Shown: positions 1 through 9,053 of the stretch, in pieces
Position numbering within the stretch: position 1 is the stretch's first letter
Layout: each line of letters begins with the position of its first letter
Assembly: GCF_004571135.1 (NCBI RefSeq)
Contig: NZ_SPSB01000003.1
Span: forward strand, 773,333-837,332
DNA: 64,000 nt
DNA from: Algoriphagus kandeliae
GTDB taxonomy: Bacteria; Bacteroidota; Bacteroidia; Cytophagales; Cyclobacteriaceae
Direction: 5' to 3'
The notes under the pieces: generated by a model
Seen by the model: the letters and a program-made list of their open reading frames with translations, nothing else
Database searches by the model: none
Told to the model about the DNA's origin: nothing
Program-made: the position numbers and the translations under genes

Positions 1-236
1 ATTTCAGCGGAAGGTATCAATCCTCCGTTTATCGCAAGGCAGCTCCCTTCTTTTCTAGGGTATTTTTCCTGTAAATAGTCTTGGGTTAAATAGGAGACTT
101 CCTTCCCAGAAACCTTCTCCCATTTCTCAGCAATGGTCAAGATTCCAATCCGAATAGCGGCAATCGGACGGGTAAAAGTAAAGGGAAGCAAAGCCCCGCG
201 AATAGACGGGTCATCAAATAAAAGCAGGTTTTCCAT
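1..236 (-). CDS. GlmU-like putative sugar nucleotidyltransferase, N-terminal part (cut by window edge)
   Basis: Only the first 78 codons are inside the window. The protein begins MENLLLFDDPSIRGALLPFT and continues with FTRPIAAIRIGILTIAEKW. This is the start I recognise from the Bacteroidota GlmU-like nucleotidyltransferases, which combine a short N-terminal region with a left-handed beta-helix of hexapeptide repeats (known of the family; the helix lies outside the window). The likely role is activation or acylation of a sugar for envelope synthesis. The neighbour rpmE2 lies upstream on the same strand, a common pairing in this phylum, but a strong terminator sits between them, so this gene probably needs its own promoter or read-through. 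It may not be GlmU itself, because a paralogue is usual. Confidence 0.72.
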   Translation of the reverse strand, partial: MENLLLFDDPSIRGALLPFTFTRPIAAIRIGILTIAEKWEKVSGKEVSYLTQDYLQEKYPRKEGSCLAINGGLIPSAE

Positions 237-248
237 GAGGCAAAAATA

Positions 249-286
249 AAAAAGTCTCCCGGAATCCATGCTCCGGGAGACTTTTT
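249..286. terminator. Strong intrinsic terminator downstream of rpmE2
   Basis: Perfect 15-bp inverted repeat (249-263 with 272-286), GC-rich in its core and with A5/T5 ends, so it works in either direction. It follows the L31 stop codon on the minus strand and precedes the nucleotidyltransferase start at 236. Confidence 0.85.
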
Positions 287-305
287 GAACAGCCGTAGAT
301 GCGAC

Positions 306-551
306 TTATTTCTTTGCGTATCTTCTGTTGAATTTCTCTACTCGACCAGCAGTATCCAAAAGCATCTTCTTTCCAGTATAGAAAGGATGAGATTCAGAAC
401 TTACCTCGATTTTGTATAGAGGATATTCATTACCGTCTTCCCATACGATGGTTTCGTTGGTTTCGATGGTAGATTGGGTCAAGAATTTAAACTCAGATGA
501 AGTGTCATAAAACACTACAGGTCTGTAGTTTGGATGAATATCTTTTTTCAT
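306..551 (-). CDS. rpmE2: 50S ribosomal protein L31, type B (bL31B)
   Basis: An 81-residue protein starting [19 protein letters not shown] and ending in the basic tail FNRRYAKK, typical of bL31 of the large ribosomal subunit. It has no cysteines, so it is the zinc-free type B paralogue (type A carries CxxC pairs). Type B is the usual form in Bacteroidota. The start is the ATG at 551, supported by family N-terminal conservation. It is transcribed divergently from the barrel gene at 767, with a 215-bp shared upstream region, and ends at a strong terminator. Confidence 0.95.
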   Translation of the reverse strand: MKKDIHPNYRPVVFYDTSSEFKFLTQSTIETNETIVWEDGNEYPLYKIEVSSESHPFYTGKKMLLDTAGRVEKFNRRYAKK

Positions 552-766
552 ATCTTCAGTGTTTTTGTCAGCGCTCGCTCAAATGAGGCACAAAGTTATC
601 CTTTTTGAAATAAGTGACCAAATCTTTGTAAAAAATAATCTGAGGGACTTGGCATTTTTGAGATAAAACTTGGTTCAAGCGACCGAAATCAGCTTCAAAA
701 CTACTATTTTTCAAATTGATTGCAGAGAAAACCCTTAAAAAGCCTGAACAAAGCGAATTTCATTTT

Positions 767-2470
767 ATGAATAGAGCCATTTTTCTAAAACCAGCAAAAT
801 TCTTCTTCATCCTTTTCATTCTTGGATTTTCAACTCATCACGTTTCCTTTTCTCAGGGAAGTTATGTGCCTTTCGAACGAGATTACTATCACCTCATCGA
901 ACGCTATGAAATCTTGCAAGGAAAGAATAATCCTTTCTTTCAAACCGGTTACAAGCCTTATCGGAGAGATCTGCTTGGAAAATATTTAGACAGTCTTGCG
1001 CAGGATCAGGTAATAAAAAGTGCTTCTGATCAATTCAATCTTTCCTATTTAGCCCAGGACAATTGGGAATTTGTCTCTCAAGAAACTCCAGAATCTAAAA
1101 AGCCTTTTCTGAAAAAACTTTATCGAAGACCTGGAGATTTCGCACATTCATACAGTGAGGAATTCGACATTCACGTAAGTCCCGTTATCTATTTGGCTGG
1201 TGGAATGGAAACGGATAATGAGCAGAACCCTGCTCAACTTTCCCGTGGATTTGTTGTGCGGGGAGCGGTAGATAAAAAGGTCAGCTTCTTTACTTATCTG
1301 ACCACTTCAGAAGTATTTTTTCCAAGTTGGGTGAAAAACTATGCAGATTATCGAGGTGCCGTGCCGGGAGAAGGTTTTTGGAAACAGTACAATACGGATG
1401 GCTACAGCTATTTTTCAGCACGTGGCCATGTGAATTTTAATTTGACCAAGAGCATACAAGCTCAAGTGGGACATGACAGAAATTTCATTGGAGAGGGCTA
1501 TCGCTCCTTTTTATTGTCGGATTTTTCCAACCCCTACATGTTTGTGAAGATAAACACCAAAATCGGGAAATTTCAATTGACCAACCTTTGGACTCAAATG
1601 ACTGCGGACGTCATTTATGATCGAGGAAGACCTACAGATGGACGCTATCCCCAGAAATATTTTTCTATGCATAGACTTGGTTTCAATATTGGGAAAAAAC
1701 TAAATCTCGGCTTTTTTGAATCTGTGATGACCGATAAGGTCAATTTCAATTACTTCAACCCGGTTGTCTTTTTCAGATGGGTAGAGCAGCAACTTGGGAC
1801 TCCAGACAAGGTGATGTTGGGAATGGATGCAAAATGGATTTTTCGTCCCGGCATGCAGTTTTATGGGCAGTTTGCTTTAGACGAATTTGTGTTCAATGAA
1901 TTTTTCGGTATCGATGGCAAAGGATCTAAGCGAAATAAATATGGTGTGCAGGCCGGTTATAAATACATCAATGCTTTTGAGGTTTCCAATTTGGACCTAC
2001 AATTGGAATTCAATACAGCCAGACCTTATACTTTTCAGGAGAAATTTGACCACCAATCATACACGAATTGGCGAGTTCCTCTCACTCATCCCTTGGGAGC
2101 TAATTTCAAAGAATTTGTAGGCATAGTTCGCTTTCAACCTATACCAAAATTGCGAATCACGCTTTTGGGGAATTATCAATTGTACGGAGCCGATCCTGAT
2201 GAAGAAACAAACTGGGGAGGAGATATCCTGAAAAATAGATTGGAAGGCAGTCCAACTGGATTATTTGGAAATGTTACGGGTCAGGGAATCGAAAATCAAG
2301 TCATTCAGACAAACTTGGTGGCTAGCTATATGCTCAAGCATAATTTGTTCATTGATGGAACTCATGTCTTCAGAAGACGAACCGCTCAAGACTTGACTTC
2401 ACCTGAAAGCTCTCAATTTGTACAATTGGCATTGCGATGGAATTTCATCCGTCCTGAGTTTAATTACTAA
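767..2470 (+). CDS. Large outer-membrane beta-barrel protein, Wzi/RemB-like, function unknown
   Basis: About 567 residues. I start it at the ATG at 767, not at the in-frame TTG at 716, because a signal peptide follows directly (basic start MNRAIFLKPAK, a hydrophobic run, then VSFSQ). The mature part is rich in aromatic-ended beta strands and finishes in an aromatic/Asn tail (FIRPEFNY), as outer-membrane barrels do. Around residue 234 there is GHDRNFIGEGYRSFLLSD, which resembles the conserved region of Bacteroidota capsule-assembly Wzi-like or gliding RemB-like proteins; I recall this from those families and could not check it. A role in surface polysaccharide or gliding is therefore inference. 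It stands alone, upstream of an ABC exporter by 99 bp. Confidence 0.7.
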   Translation: MNRAIFLKPAKFFFILFILGFSTHHVSFSQGSYVPFERDYYHLIERYEILQGKNNPFFQTGYKPYRRDLLGKYLDSLAQDQVIKSASDQFNLSYLAQDNWEFVSQETPESKKPFLKKLYRRPGDFAHSYSEEFDIHVSPVIYLAGGMETDNEQNPAQLSRGFVVRGAVDKKVSFFTYLTTSEVFFPSWVKNYADYRGAVPGEGFWKQYNTDGYSYFSARGHVNFNLTKSIQAQVGHDRNFIGEGYRSFLLSDFSNPYMFVKINTKIGKFQLTNLWTQMTADVIYDRGRPTDGRYPQKYFSMHRLGFNIGKKLNLGFFESVMTDKVNFNYFNPVVFFRWVEQQLGTPDKVMLGMDAKWIFRPGMQFYGQFALDEFVFNEFFGIDGKGSKRNKYGVQAGYKYINAFEVSNLDLQLEFNTARPYTFQEKFDHQSYTNWRVPLTHPLGANFKEFVGIVRFQPIPKLRITLLGNYQLYGADPDEETNWGGDILKNRLEGSPTGLFGNVTGQGIENQVIQTNLVASYMLKHNLFIDGTHVFRRRTAQDLTSPESSQFVQLALRWNFIRPEFNY

Positions 2471-2569
2471 AGCAAAGCTATCCTGAGAGAATACTTTGCC
2501 CTGATTCCAAAATCAAGAGGCTTCACCAATTTTGCGTAAATTGCGGGCCAAATTCGGAACTTTTCCTAC

Positions 2570-4402
2570 ATGAAGACTTATTTGCGGATCTTGTCCTACG
2601 CCCGTCCTTTGGGCAAGTTCGTACCTACATACATCGGCTATACGCTCCTTTCTATCATTTTTGGCTTGATCAATTTCACCCTACTCAAGCCATTATTTGA
2701 TGTGATTTTTGAGCAAGTAGCTCCAGAATCTTTAGAAAGATTCAGAGACTTACCGCGCTTCCAATTCACTTTAGAGTATTTCACAAGTCTCTTCAATCAT
2801 TACTTTCTGAAAATTCAGGATGGCTATGGCAAAGTAGGGACCCTAGCCTTTGTCTGTATAGTCATCGTCTTTTCAGTTTTCCTATCCAATCTCTTTACCT
2901 ACCTATCCGGAGTGGTTTTGGCAAAAGTTCGAGCTAAGGTTATCAAAGGGATGCGTACTGATATCTTCAACCGGGTGAGTGGCTTGCATTTGGGCTATTT
3001 CTCGAATGAGCGAAAAGGGGACTTGATGTCGAAAATGACCAATGACGTGCAAGAAGTAGAAAACACGATTGTACAATCACTTCGAGTTGTTTTTCGGGAG
3101 CCAGCTACAATCATTCTCTATTTCGCAGTTTTATTTTTTATGTCAGTCAAACTGACACTATTCACCATTTTACTGATTCCGATTTCTGGCGCAATCATAG
3201 GAGGAATCACCAGAAGACTAAAAAAGAAAGCCGTAGAAAGCCAGCAAAGCTTAGGACGGATTGTCAATATTCTGGACGAAACTCTAGGAGGTATGCGTGT
3301 GATCAAAGCCTTCAATGCTGAGTCTTTTATGTTTGGCAAGTTTGATCAGGAAACAGACAACTATGCCGCTGTCAATATTAATATGGCTCGAAAAAACGAG
3401 CTAGCCTCTCCTATTTCCCAGTTTCTAGGCGTAACTGTCGTTGCAGGAATTCTTATTTATGGAGGAAGCTTGGTATTGAGTGGGAATTCAAGTTTAAGCG
3501 CTTCAGACTTCATTACCTATATTATCATTTTCACACAAGTACTGAATCCTGCCAAAGAAATTTCCCGGGCTGTTTCAAGCGTCCAAAGGGGAATTGCCTC
3601 TGCTGAGCGGATTTTTCAAGTAGTTGATACGCAGGCAGCCATTACATCTCCTGCTACAGCCCAGATTTTGAAAGGCTTCGATCGTGAGATTGAATTCCAA
3701 AATGTACATTTCTCTTATGGTGAAAAAGAAGTGTTGAAAGGAATCAATTTCAAACTGGAAAAAGGGAAAACCATCGCTTTGGTGGGACCTTCAGGAGGCG
3801 GAAAGTCTACTTTAGCCGATTTGGTTCCTCGATTCTATGATCCCACGAGTGGGGCTATTTTAATTGATGGCATCAATCTCAAGTCCCTTGAATTGACGTC
3901 TTTGAGAAAATTCATGGGAATTGTGACCCAAGAGTCTATTCTTTTCAATGATACAGTTTTCAACAATATCGCATTTGGTTTAGAGGGAGTTTCTGAACAG
4001 CAAGTCCTTGAGGCAGCTAAAATTGCTAATGCTCATGAGTTTATCGAAAAGATGGAAAATGGCTATCAAACCAATATCGGCGAACGGGGCAGCAAGCTTT
4101 CTGGCGGACAGCGGCAACGATTAAGTATTGCGAGGGCTGTATTGAAAAACCCTCCTATTCTAATCTTAGATGAAGCTACCTCTGCCCTTGATTCAGAATC
4201 CGAAAAATTGGTGCAGGATGCGCTAACTCAACTGATGAAAAACAGAACCACTTTGGTTATCGCGCATCGACTGAGTACCATTCAACACGCCGATGAAATT
4301 TTGGTCATTGACCAAGGACAAATTATTCAGCGAGGCACTCATTCCGAGCTTCTAAAGGAGGAGGGACTTTACCAGAAGCTTTCAAGTATTCAGTCAGTTT
4401 AG
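2570..4402 (+). CDS. ABC exporter, fused membrane and ATP-binding domains (MsbA-like)
   Basis: A 610-residue half transporter. The N-terminal 330 or so residues hold about six membrane helices (type I exporter fold). The nucleotide-binding domain follows, with Walker A GPSGGGKST near residue 405, the signature LSGGQRQRLSIARA near 510 and Walker B ILILDEATSALDSE near 530, plus a switch histidine in VIAHRLSTI. All ATPase residues are intact. Such homodimeric exporters move lipids, including lipid A, or drugs across the inner membrane; MsbA itself is plausible but unproven, and a second paralogue lies at 16219. The gene is followed after 31 bp by a small coiled-coil membrane protein that may be co-transcribed. 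Confidence 0.9.
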   Translation: MKTYLRILSYARPLGKFVPTYIGYTLLSIIFGLINFTLLKPLFDVIFEQVAPESLERFRDLPRFQFTLEYFTSLFNHYFLKIQDGYGKVGTLAFVCIVIVFSVFLSNLFTYLSGVVLAKVRAKVIKGMRTDIFNRVSGLHLGYFSNERKGDLMSKMTNDVQEVENTIVQSLRVVFREPATIILYFAVLFFMSVKLTLFTILLIPISGAIIGGITRRLKKKAVESQQSLGRIVNILDETLGGMRVIKAFNAESFMFGKFDQETDNYAAVNINMARKNELASPISQFLGVTVVAGILIYGGSLVLSGNSSLSASDFITYIIIFTQVLNPAKEISRAVSSVQRGIASAERIFQVVDTQAAITSPATAQILKGFDREIEFQNVHFSYGEKEVLKGINFKLEKGKTIALVGPSGGGKSTLADLVPRFYDPTSGAILIDGINLKSLELTSLRKFMGIVTQESILFNDTVFNNIAFGLEGVSEQQVLEAAKIANAHEFIEKMENGYQTNIGERGSKLSGGQRQRLSIARAVLKNPPILILDEATSALDSESEKLVQDALTQLMKNRTTLVIAHRLSTIQHADEILVIDQGQIIQRGTHSELLKEEGLYQKLSSIQSV

Positions 4403-4433
4403 TTATATTCGAACAAATCAACTCTTTGCCACT

Positions 4434-4802
4434 ATGCAAAAATTTCATCGAATTCTCCAGATCATTTTGCTGGTCTATTTTGCCGGCTTGCTCCTATTTT
4501 TCATCTCTTTTGACACCATGGGAGGGCTCGTAGGAATTGCAGAAGTCACTTCTGATTCAGTAGTCAAAATATTGCTGACAGGTTTAGTTCTGTTTTTAAT
4601 ATCATGGCTAGTTGGTAAAGGCGTGAAATCCTCGCTTCAAAGCAAAGTCAAAAAGATGGAAAACGAAATGAATGCCCTAAAAGCAAAAATCTATGATTTT
4701 GAGCATCCAAAAGGCCAAGAAAAACCGAAGACCGAAAGCACTCCAAAACCCTCGGATAGTGAAAGCAGTAACCTGCCGCCAAGGCAAAATTTCACCGAAT
4801 AA
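4434..4802 (+). CDS. Small membrane protein with coiled-coil tail, unknown function
   Basis: 122 residues with two predicted membrane helices (about 7-27 and 43-63), then a short heptad-like stretch (LQSKVKKMENEMNALKAKIY) and a charged, Pro/Ser-rich C-terminus. I recognise no family. It follows the ABC exporter by 31 bp on the same strand and is closed by a terminator-like hairpin, so it probably belongs to that transcription unit. Confidence 0.7.
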   Translation: MQKFHRILQIILLVYFAGLLLFFISFDTMGGLVGIAEVTSDSVVKILLTGLVLFLISWLVGKGVKSSLQSKVKKMENEMNALKAKIYDFEHPKGQEKPKTESTPKPSDSESSNLPPRQNFTE

Positions 4803-4831
4803 TTAAGGTTTAAATTCAAAAACTGTATATT

Positions 4832-4860
4832 AAGGAAACCAAAATCGGTTTCCTTTTTTC
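4832..4860 (+). terminator. Terminator-like hairpin abutting the yifB start codon
   Basis: A 9-bp perfect stem (4832-4840 with 4847-4855), a 6-nt loop and a run of Ts to 4859. The T-run ends only 3 nt before the ATG at 4863. It would end the upstream unit, or act as an attenuating leader for the next gene. Confidence 0.7.
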
Positions 4861-4862
4861 GT

Positions 4863-6401
4863 ATGGTAGCAAAAACTTTTGGAAGCGCTGTCTCAGGAGT
4901 AGACGCCAACCTGATTACAATTGAGGTAAATGTAGGACAAGGCACCAGTTTTTACATGGTGGGTTTGCCTGATTCTGCTGTCAAAGAATCCCAACAACGA
5001 GTGGAGTCCGCTCTCAAGTATTTCAATTATCGGATGCCAAGGCAGAAGGTTGTCATAAATTTGGCTCCCGCTGATATTCGAAAAGAAGGCTCAGCCTATG
5101 ACCTTCCGATTGCTATGGGAATTCTCCAAGCCTCCGAACAAGTAGATTTCCCAGAACTGGATCGCTATGTTATTATGGGAGAGCTTTCGCTGGACGGTTA
5201 TCTTCGGCCAATCAAAGGCGTTTTACCCATAGCTATTGAAGCGCGAAAAAGAGGCTTTAAAGGTTTTATCCTTCCTCTAGAAAATGCCAAAGAAGCTTCC
5301 ATCGTAAATAATCTGGATATTATTGGTGTAGAGACCCTTCAGCAGGCAGCTGATTTTTTGATGGGAGAATTGGAAATCGAGCCCACCATTACTGACACAC
5401 GAGAAATTTTTTACCATTCTCTGGATGAAAATGAATTTGACTTTGCCGACGTCCAAGGGCAAGAAAATATCAAACGCGCCATGGAGATTGCAGCTGCAGG
5501 TGGACACAATGTGATCATGATTGGGCCTCCCGGAGCTGGAAAAACCATGCTAGCCAAGCGGCTTCCTTCCATTTTGCCACCACTCTCATTGCAAGAGGCT
5601 TTGGAAACTACCAAAATTCACTCCGTTGCCGGAAAACTTGGCAAAAACGGATCCCTGCTAGCTCAGCGACCTTTCCGCAGTCCGCACCATACTATTTCAG
5701 ATGTGGCTTTAGTGGGAGGCGGAGGTAATCCTCAGCCTGGGGAAATCTCCCTTGCTCATAATGGAGTACTTTTCCTCGACGAACTTCCGGAATTCAAACG
5801 TACAGTTTTGGAAGTAATGCGCCAGCCTTTGGAAGAGCGGAAAGTGACGATATCTCGGGCAAAAATTTCAGTCGATTATCCTGCGAATTTTATGCTGATT
5901 GCCAGCATGAATCCTTGTCCTTGCGGCTACTACAACCATCCCGAAAAGGAATGTGTCTGTGGGCCGGGAATTGTACAGCGCTACCTCAACAAAGTAAGTG
6001 GACCGCTACTCGACCGAATCGACCTGCACGTGGAAGTGACTCCGGTGAAGTTTGATGAAATGACCTCCACCCGAAAATCCGAATCCAGCAAGTCTATCAG
6101 GGAGCGGGTGATTCAGGGAAGAGAAAAACAAAAACAACGCTTCCAAAACAACCCCGAAGTCTATTGCAATGCCATGATGCCTTCTCACATGGTCAAAGAA
6201 ATCTGCCAAATCAACGAAGCTGGAAAGGCTTTACTCAAAACCGCGATGGAGCGCCTAGGTTTGAGTGCCCGGGCTTATGATCGCATCCTGAAAGTTGCGA
6301 GGACTATAGCTGACATAGCCGGCAGCGATACGATCAAAGTGGAACACCTTGCGGAGGCGATCCAGTATCGAAGTTTGGATAGAGAAGGCTGGGCAGGATA
6401 A
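4863..6401 (+). CDS. comM: YifB/ComM family Mg-chelatase-like AAA+ ATPase
   Basis: 512 residues with the full family architecture: an N-terminal ribosomal-S5-like/Lon-substrate-like domain (MVAKTFGSAVSGVDAN to about 180), the AAA+ Mg-chelatase core with Walker A GPPGAGKT near 220 and Walker B LFLDELPEF near 302, a Cys-rich insertion (NPCPCGYY near 350), and the C-terminal Mg-chelatase subunit domain. ComM of Vibrio and Haemophilus is a hexameric branch-migration helicase that promotes integration of DNA in natural transformation (established there; inference here). Start codon choice is supported by the family N-terminus, although it sits right after a terminator-like hairpin. Confidence 0.93.
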   Translation: MVAKTFGSAVSGVDANLITIEVNVGQGTSFYMVGLPDSAVKESQQRVESALKYFNYRMPRQKVVINLAPADIRKEGSAYDLPIAMGILQASEQVDFPELDRYVIMGELSLDGYLRPIKGVLPIAIEARKRGFKGFILPLENAKEASIVNNLDIIGVETLQQAADFLMGELEIEPTITDTREIFYHSLDENEFDFADVQGQENIKRAMEIAAAGGHNVIMIGPPGAGKTMLAKRLPSILPPLSLQEALETTKIHSVAGKLGKNGSLLAQRPFRSPHHTISDVALVGGGGNPQPGEISLAHNGVLFLDELPEFKRTVLEVMRQPLEERKVTISRAKISVDYPANFMLIASMNPCPCGYYNHPEKECVCGPGIVQRYLNKVSGPLLDRIDLHVEVTPVKFDEMTSTRKSESSKSIRERVIQGREKQKQRFQNNPEVYCNAMMPSHMVKEICQINEAGKALLKTAMERLGLSARAYDRILKVARTIADIAGSDTIKVEHLAEAIQYRSLDREGWAG

Positions 6402-6445
6402 ACCACCCTCATGGAAATCAATTACGATTCTGGTATATTCAACTT

Positions 6446-6994
6446 ATGAATAATAAAAATCTTGTATCGATCCTTGCTGCTTTTCTGATTTTAAGCCCAA
6501 TTTGTGCTTGCTCAGAAAAAGACGGCCTTTTAAAAACGAATAAAAATTTGATCGAAAAAGAGAATCAAGTTTTTATTAAAGAAATAGAAAAATTAGAGGG
6601 TAGAGAATTATTAAATCAGGAATCTAACCCATCAGAAAACATTGTTGTCGACAGCCTTCAATTTCTAAAGGATTTAAATGAAAAATACCCCTATGATGTA
6701 AAGCTTTTCGAAAATTCTGCTTTTACCGAAAGACTGAAAAATCTCCTGGGTCCAGAAAGATTTACTTTCCTAATCGAAACTTGGGCCGTAGAAATGCCTA
6801 TCGAGTATGATAATGAGTTATTTATTGCTCAAGCATGTCAGAAAAACAACTGTGACACTACAAATTTCATTATTCTATACGATACCTCTAAAATGATTAT
6901 GCATGTGGGAATAAGAGAAAACGATGAAGCAAAAATATATTCAGAAGAGGGAGATGCTCCTCAATTGCTGAAAGATTGGGCCAACAATAATTAA
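6446..6994 (+). CDS. Putative lipoprotein, unknown function
   Basis: 182 residues. The N-terminus has a hydrophobic stretch ending in SPICACSEKDG, a plausible lipobox with Cys20 or Cys22 as the lipidated residue, so it is probably anchored in an envelope membrane. The rest is acidic and Lys/Glu-rich, with two further cysteines (CQKNNCD near residue 132), perhaps a disulfide. I do not recognise the family. It stands 44 bp after comM, and a 178-bp gap follows it. Confidence 0.65.
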   Translation: MNNKNLVSILAAFLILSPICACSEKDGLLKTNKNLIEKENQVFIKEIEKLEGRELLNQESNPSENIVVDSLQFLKDLNEKYPYDVKLFENSAFTERLKNLLGPERFTFLIETWAVEMPIEYDNELFIAQACQKNNCDTTNFIILYDTSKMIMHVGIRENDEAKIYSEEGDAPQLLKDWANNN

Positions 6995-7089
6995 TTCGTA
7001 TTATTCTTCATCTAAATAATGCTGATTTGTTTAACCCCAATAAAGGGTTAGGAAGAGCCCTTATGAATTCCCTTTCTTTAGCATTCTAA

Positions 7090-7106
7090 AAACTATCGGA
7101 TAGTTT
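7090..7106. promoter_or_regulatory. 17-nt perfect palindrome in the gap before the MBL hydrolase gene
   Basis: Eight-base arms (7090-7097 and 7099-7106) around a single central base, in the 178-bp gap 6995-7172. AT-rich with no T-tail, so more like a protein-binding site than a terminator; no regulator is known. The rest of the gap shows nothing recognisable. Confidence 0.3.
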
Positions 7107-7172
7107 GGATGTTAATCTGAAGTAAAAAAATTTATGATTTCCTAAATCAAACTAACCTCCAATTTTAACGAT

Positions 7173-7916
7173 ATGAAAAAGTTATATTCATTATTACTGG
7201 TAATGCTGCCATTTTGGGGCTTTTCGCAGGACTTAATCCAGACGGATGATCAAGAGGTAAAAATCACCCCAATATTGCACGGCTCCTTAGTTTTGGATTA
7301 CAAAGACCTGACAATCTATGTGGATCCTTATGGTGGTGCGGAGCGCTTCCAGTCCCAAAATCCAGCTGACCTTGTTCTAATCACGGATATTCATGGAGAT
7401 CATCACAATCAAGAAACTTTGGATGGACTCGATCTTTCGAATACAGTGATCGTAGCACCTCAAGCTGTAGCCGAAAAACTTCCTGCCGAAAAGTATAAAA
7501 GCATCATCGTGTTGGGTAATGGGGATGTTGAGAATATCCTGGGAAGCAGAATTGAAGCGATTCCCATGTATAATCTTCCTGAAACAGAAGACAGCAGACA
7601 CCCAAAAGGTAGAGGAAATGGCTATATCGTGGAGTTGGGAGGAAAGAGTTTTTACTTCTCCGGTGACACCGAAGATATTCCGGAAATGAGAGCTTTGGAA
7701 AATATCGATGTAGCTTTTGTCTGCATGAATCTTCCATTTACTATGGATGTAGACCAAGCAGCAAGTGCTGTTTCCGAATTTCAACCGACCGTCGTTTATC
7801 CGTATCACTACCGAGGAACAAATGGACTGAGCGACGTAGAAAAATTCAAGAATCTTGTTGGAGAAAAGACTCCTGGTGTGGAAGTAAGATTACGAAATTG
7901 GTATCCTGAGAATTAA
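7173..7916 (+). CDS. Exported MBL-fold metallo-hydrolase, UlaG-like
   Basis: 247 residues. A signal peptide (MKKLYSLLLVMLPFWGFSQ) predicts export to the periplasm. The mature protein begins with the beta-lactamase-fold strand pair ILHGSLVLDYKDLTIYVDPYGG, then has the metal motif DIHGDHHNQE near residue 70, the Asp of SGDTED near residue 165, and a late histidine pair in YPYHYRG near 210. This order matches UlaG-type MBL hydrolases. The substrate is unknown. It is monocistronic: a 256-bp spacing from the preceding gene's end region and a clear terminator downstream. Confidence 0.85.
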   Translation: MKKLYSLLLVMLPFWGFSQDLIQTDDQEVKITPILHGSLVLDYKDLTIYVDPYGGAERFQSQNPADLVLITDIHGDHHNQETLDGLDLSNTVIVAPQAVAEKLPAEKYKSIIVLGNGDVENILGSRIEAIPMYNLPETEDSRHPKGRGNGYIVELGGKSFYFSGDTEDIPEMRALENIDVAFVCMNLPFTMDVDQAASAVSEFQPTVVYPYHYRGTNGLSDVEKFKNLVGEKTPGVEVRLRNWYPEN

Positions 7917-7943
7917 GCATAATTTCTGCACAGAATAGTTATC

Positions 7944-7973
7944 AAACCCCTCTTTTTCGAGGGGTTTATTTTT
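7944..7973 (+). terminator. Intrinsic terminator after the MBL hydrolase gene
   Basis: 9-bp perfect stem (7944-7952 with 7959-7967), 6-nt loop, T-rich tail. Confidence 0.85.
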
Positions 7974-8087
7974 GCTTTAAATCTCTGATTAAAATCACTG
8001 CACTTTAGGCCTAAAATCAGGCATTTACAATGATTTGGCTATTAGTTTGAAGCACTGGAAAAAGTCTAGCCTTTAAAGAAATATCCT

Positions 8088-8513
8088 ATGAAAAAGTTGT
8101 TCATCGCCACATTCGTTGTGGCGGCCTTGATTGGAGCAGCTTATCCAAGCTTTGCTCAGCAATTGACCAAACAGGATTACTTGGAAAAAAGTAAAAAGCA
8201 GAAAACCACAGCATTTATACTTCTTGGGGGCGGTGCTGCTTTGTTAGGCGCGGGAGCCATTATTGGTTCTGAAAACTTTTGTCTATTTAGTTGTACAGAT
8301 AGCCAAAATAATGCAATGAATGCGGCTAGTGTAATGGTAGTAGCTGGAGGAGCAGCTATGATTGCAAGTATTCCAGTTTTTGTCAGTTCAGGAAAAAATG
8401 CGAGAAAAGCAGCTGAATTAAGCCTGAATTATCAACCGATGAATGCACCAAGATTTACAGGAGCTATTCCAAAAGCCTATCCGGCATTGACTTTGACCAT
8501 CCCAATTGATTGA
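8088..8513 (+). CDS. Small Gly/Ala-rich membrane protein, unknown function
   Basis: 141 residues with an N-terminal signal peptide (MKKLFIATFVVAALIGAAYPSFAQ), then two hydrophobic segments (about 38-57 and 79-102) separated by a loop with two cysteines (FCLFSCTD). This layout, a signal followed by two Gly/Ala-rich helices, recurs in small Bacteroidota envelope proteins, but I cannot name a family. Monocistronic by spacing. Confidence 0.65.
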   Translation: MKKLFIATFVVAALIGAAYPSFAQQLTKQDYLEKSKKQKTTAFILLGGGAALLGAGAIIGSENFCLFSCTDSQNNAMNAASVMVVAGGAAMIASIPVFVSSGKNARKAAELSLNYQPMNAPRFTGAIPKAYPALTLTIPID

Positions 8514-8615
8514 AAAAACCACCAATTATAATCGGAGGAGGTAGTTTTTCGAGGGTATTTAGATAAATGGATTCATTTCCCTAAATTTTAGTCTTTGAAA
8601 TGAATCAATTACCTC

Positions 8616-9053
8616 ATGGAACTCCTCCTTCGTTACCTTCACTTTATTTCAGTATTTACCTTGGCTGGATCTTTATTTGCAGAATTTTTTCTATTGGATA
8701 ATAGCCTAAGCAAAAAACAAATCAAGCAACTCAGCCGAATTGATGCAGTTTATGGCATTTCAGCGCTTTCGCTTCTTATCGTAGGTCTTTCACTTTGGTT
8801 GGGAGGATATGGAAAACCAACTGAGTTTTATAGCCAAAATCCTACTTTTCACCTCAAATTAGGACTATTTATTCTAGTCGGATTGATTTCAATTTACCCA
8901 ACAGTATTTTTCATCAAACAAGCCAAAGGAAATCAAAATCAAAAAGTGGACATCCCAAAAGGAATTATTTGGTCTGTAAGAATGGAATTAATCATTTTAT
9001 CCATCATTCCCATTTTAGCTGGGCTGATAGCAAAAGGAATCGCCATTTTCTAA
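8616..9053 (+). CDS. DUF2214 family integral membrane protein
   Basis: 145 residues with four predicted membrane helices. The start MELLLRYLHFISVFTLAGSL and the conserved RIDAVYGISAL and GKPTEFYSQNPTFHLKLGLF stretches match my memory of DUF2214, a small membrane family related in layout to CopD/haem-binding four-helix proteins (relationship inferred). Function unknown. It converges on pfkA: its stop codon overlaps the pfkA stop by 4 nt on the opposite strand. Confidence 0.8.
   Translation: MELLLRYLHFISVFTLAGSLFAEFFLLDNSLSKKQIKQLSRIDAVYGISALSLLIVGLSLWLGGYGKPTEFYSQNPTFHLKLGLFILVGLISIYPTVFFIKQAKGNQNQKVDIPKGIIWSVRMELIILSIIPILAGLIAKGIAIF

Noticed and set aside
716..766. TTG start 17 codons upstream of the Wzi-like gene
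   Set aside because: The ATG at 767 gives a normal signal peptide.
2535..2547. 13-mer taaattgcgggcc also present at 58711-58723
   Set aside because: Both copies lie just before start codons and look like variants of a promoter -7/start region, not a functional repeat.
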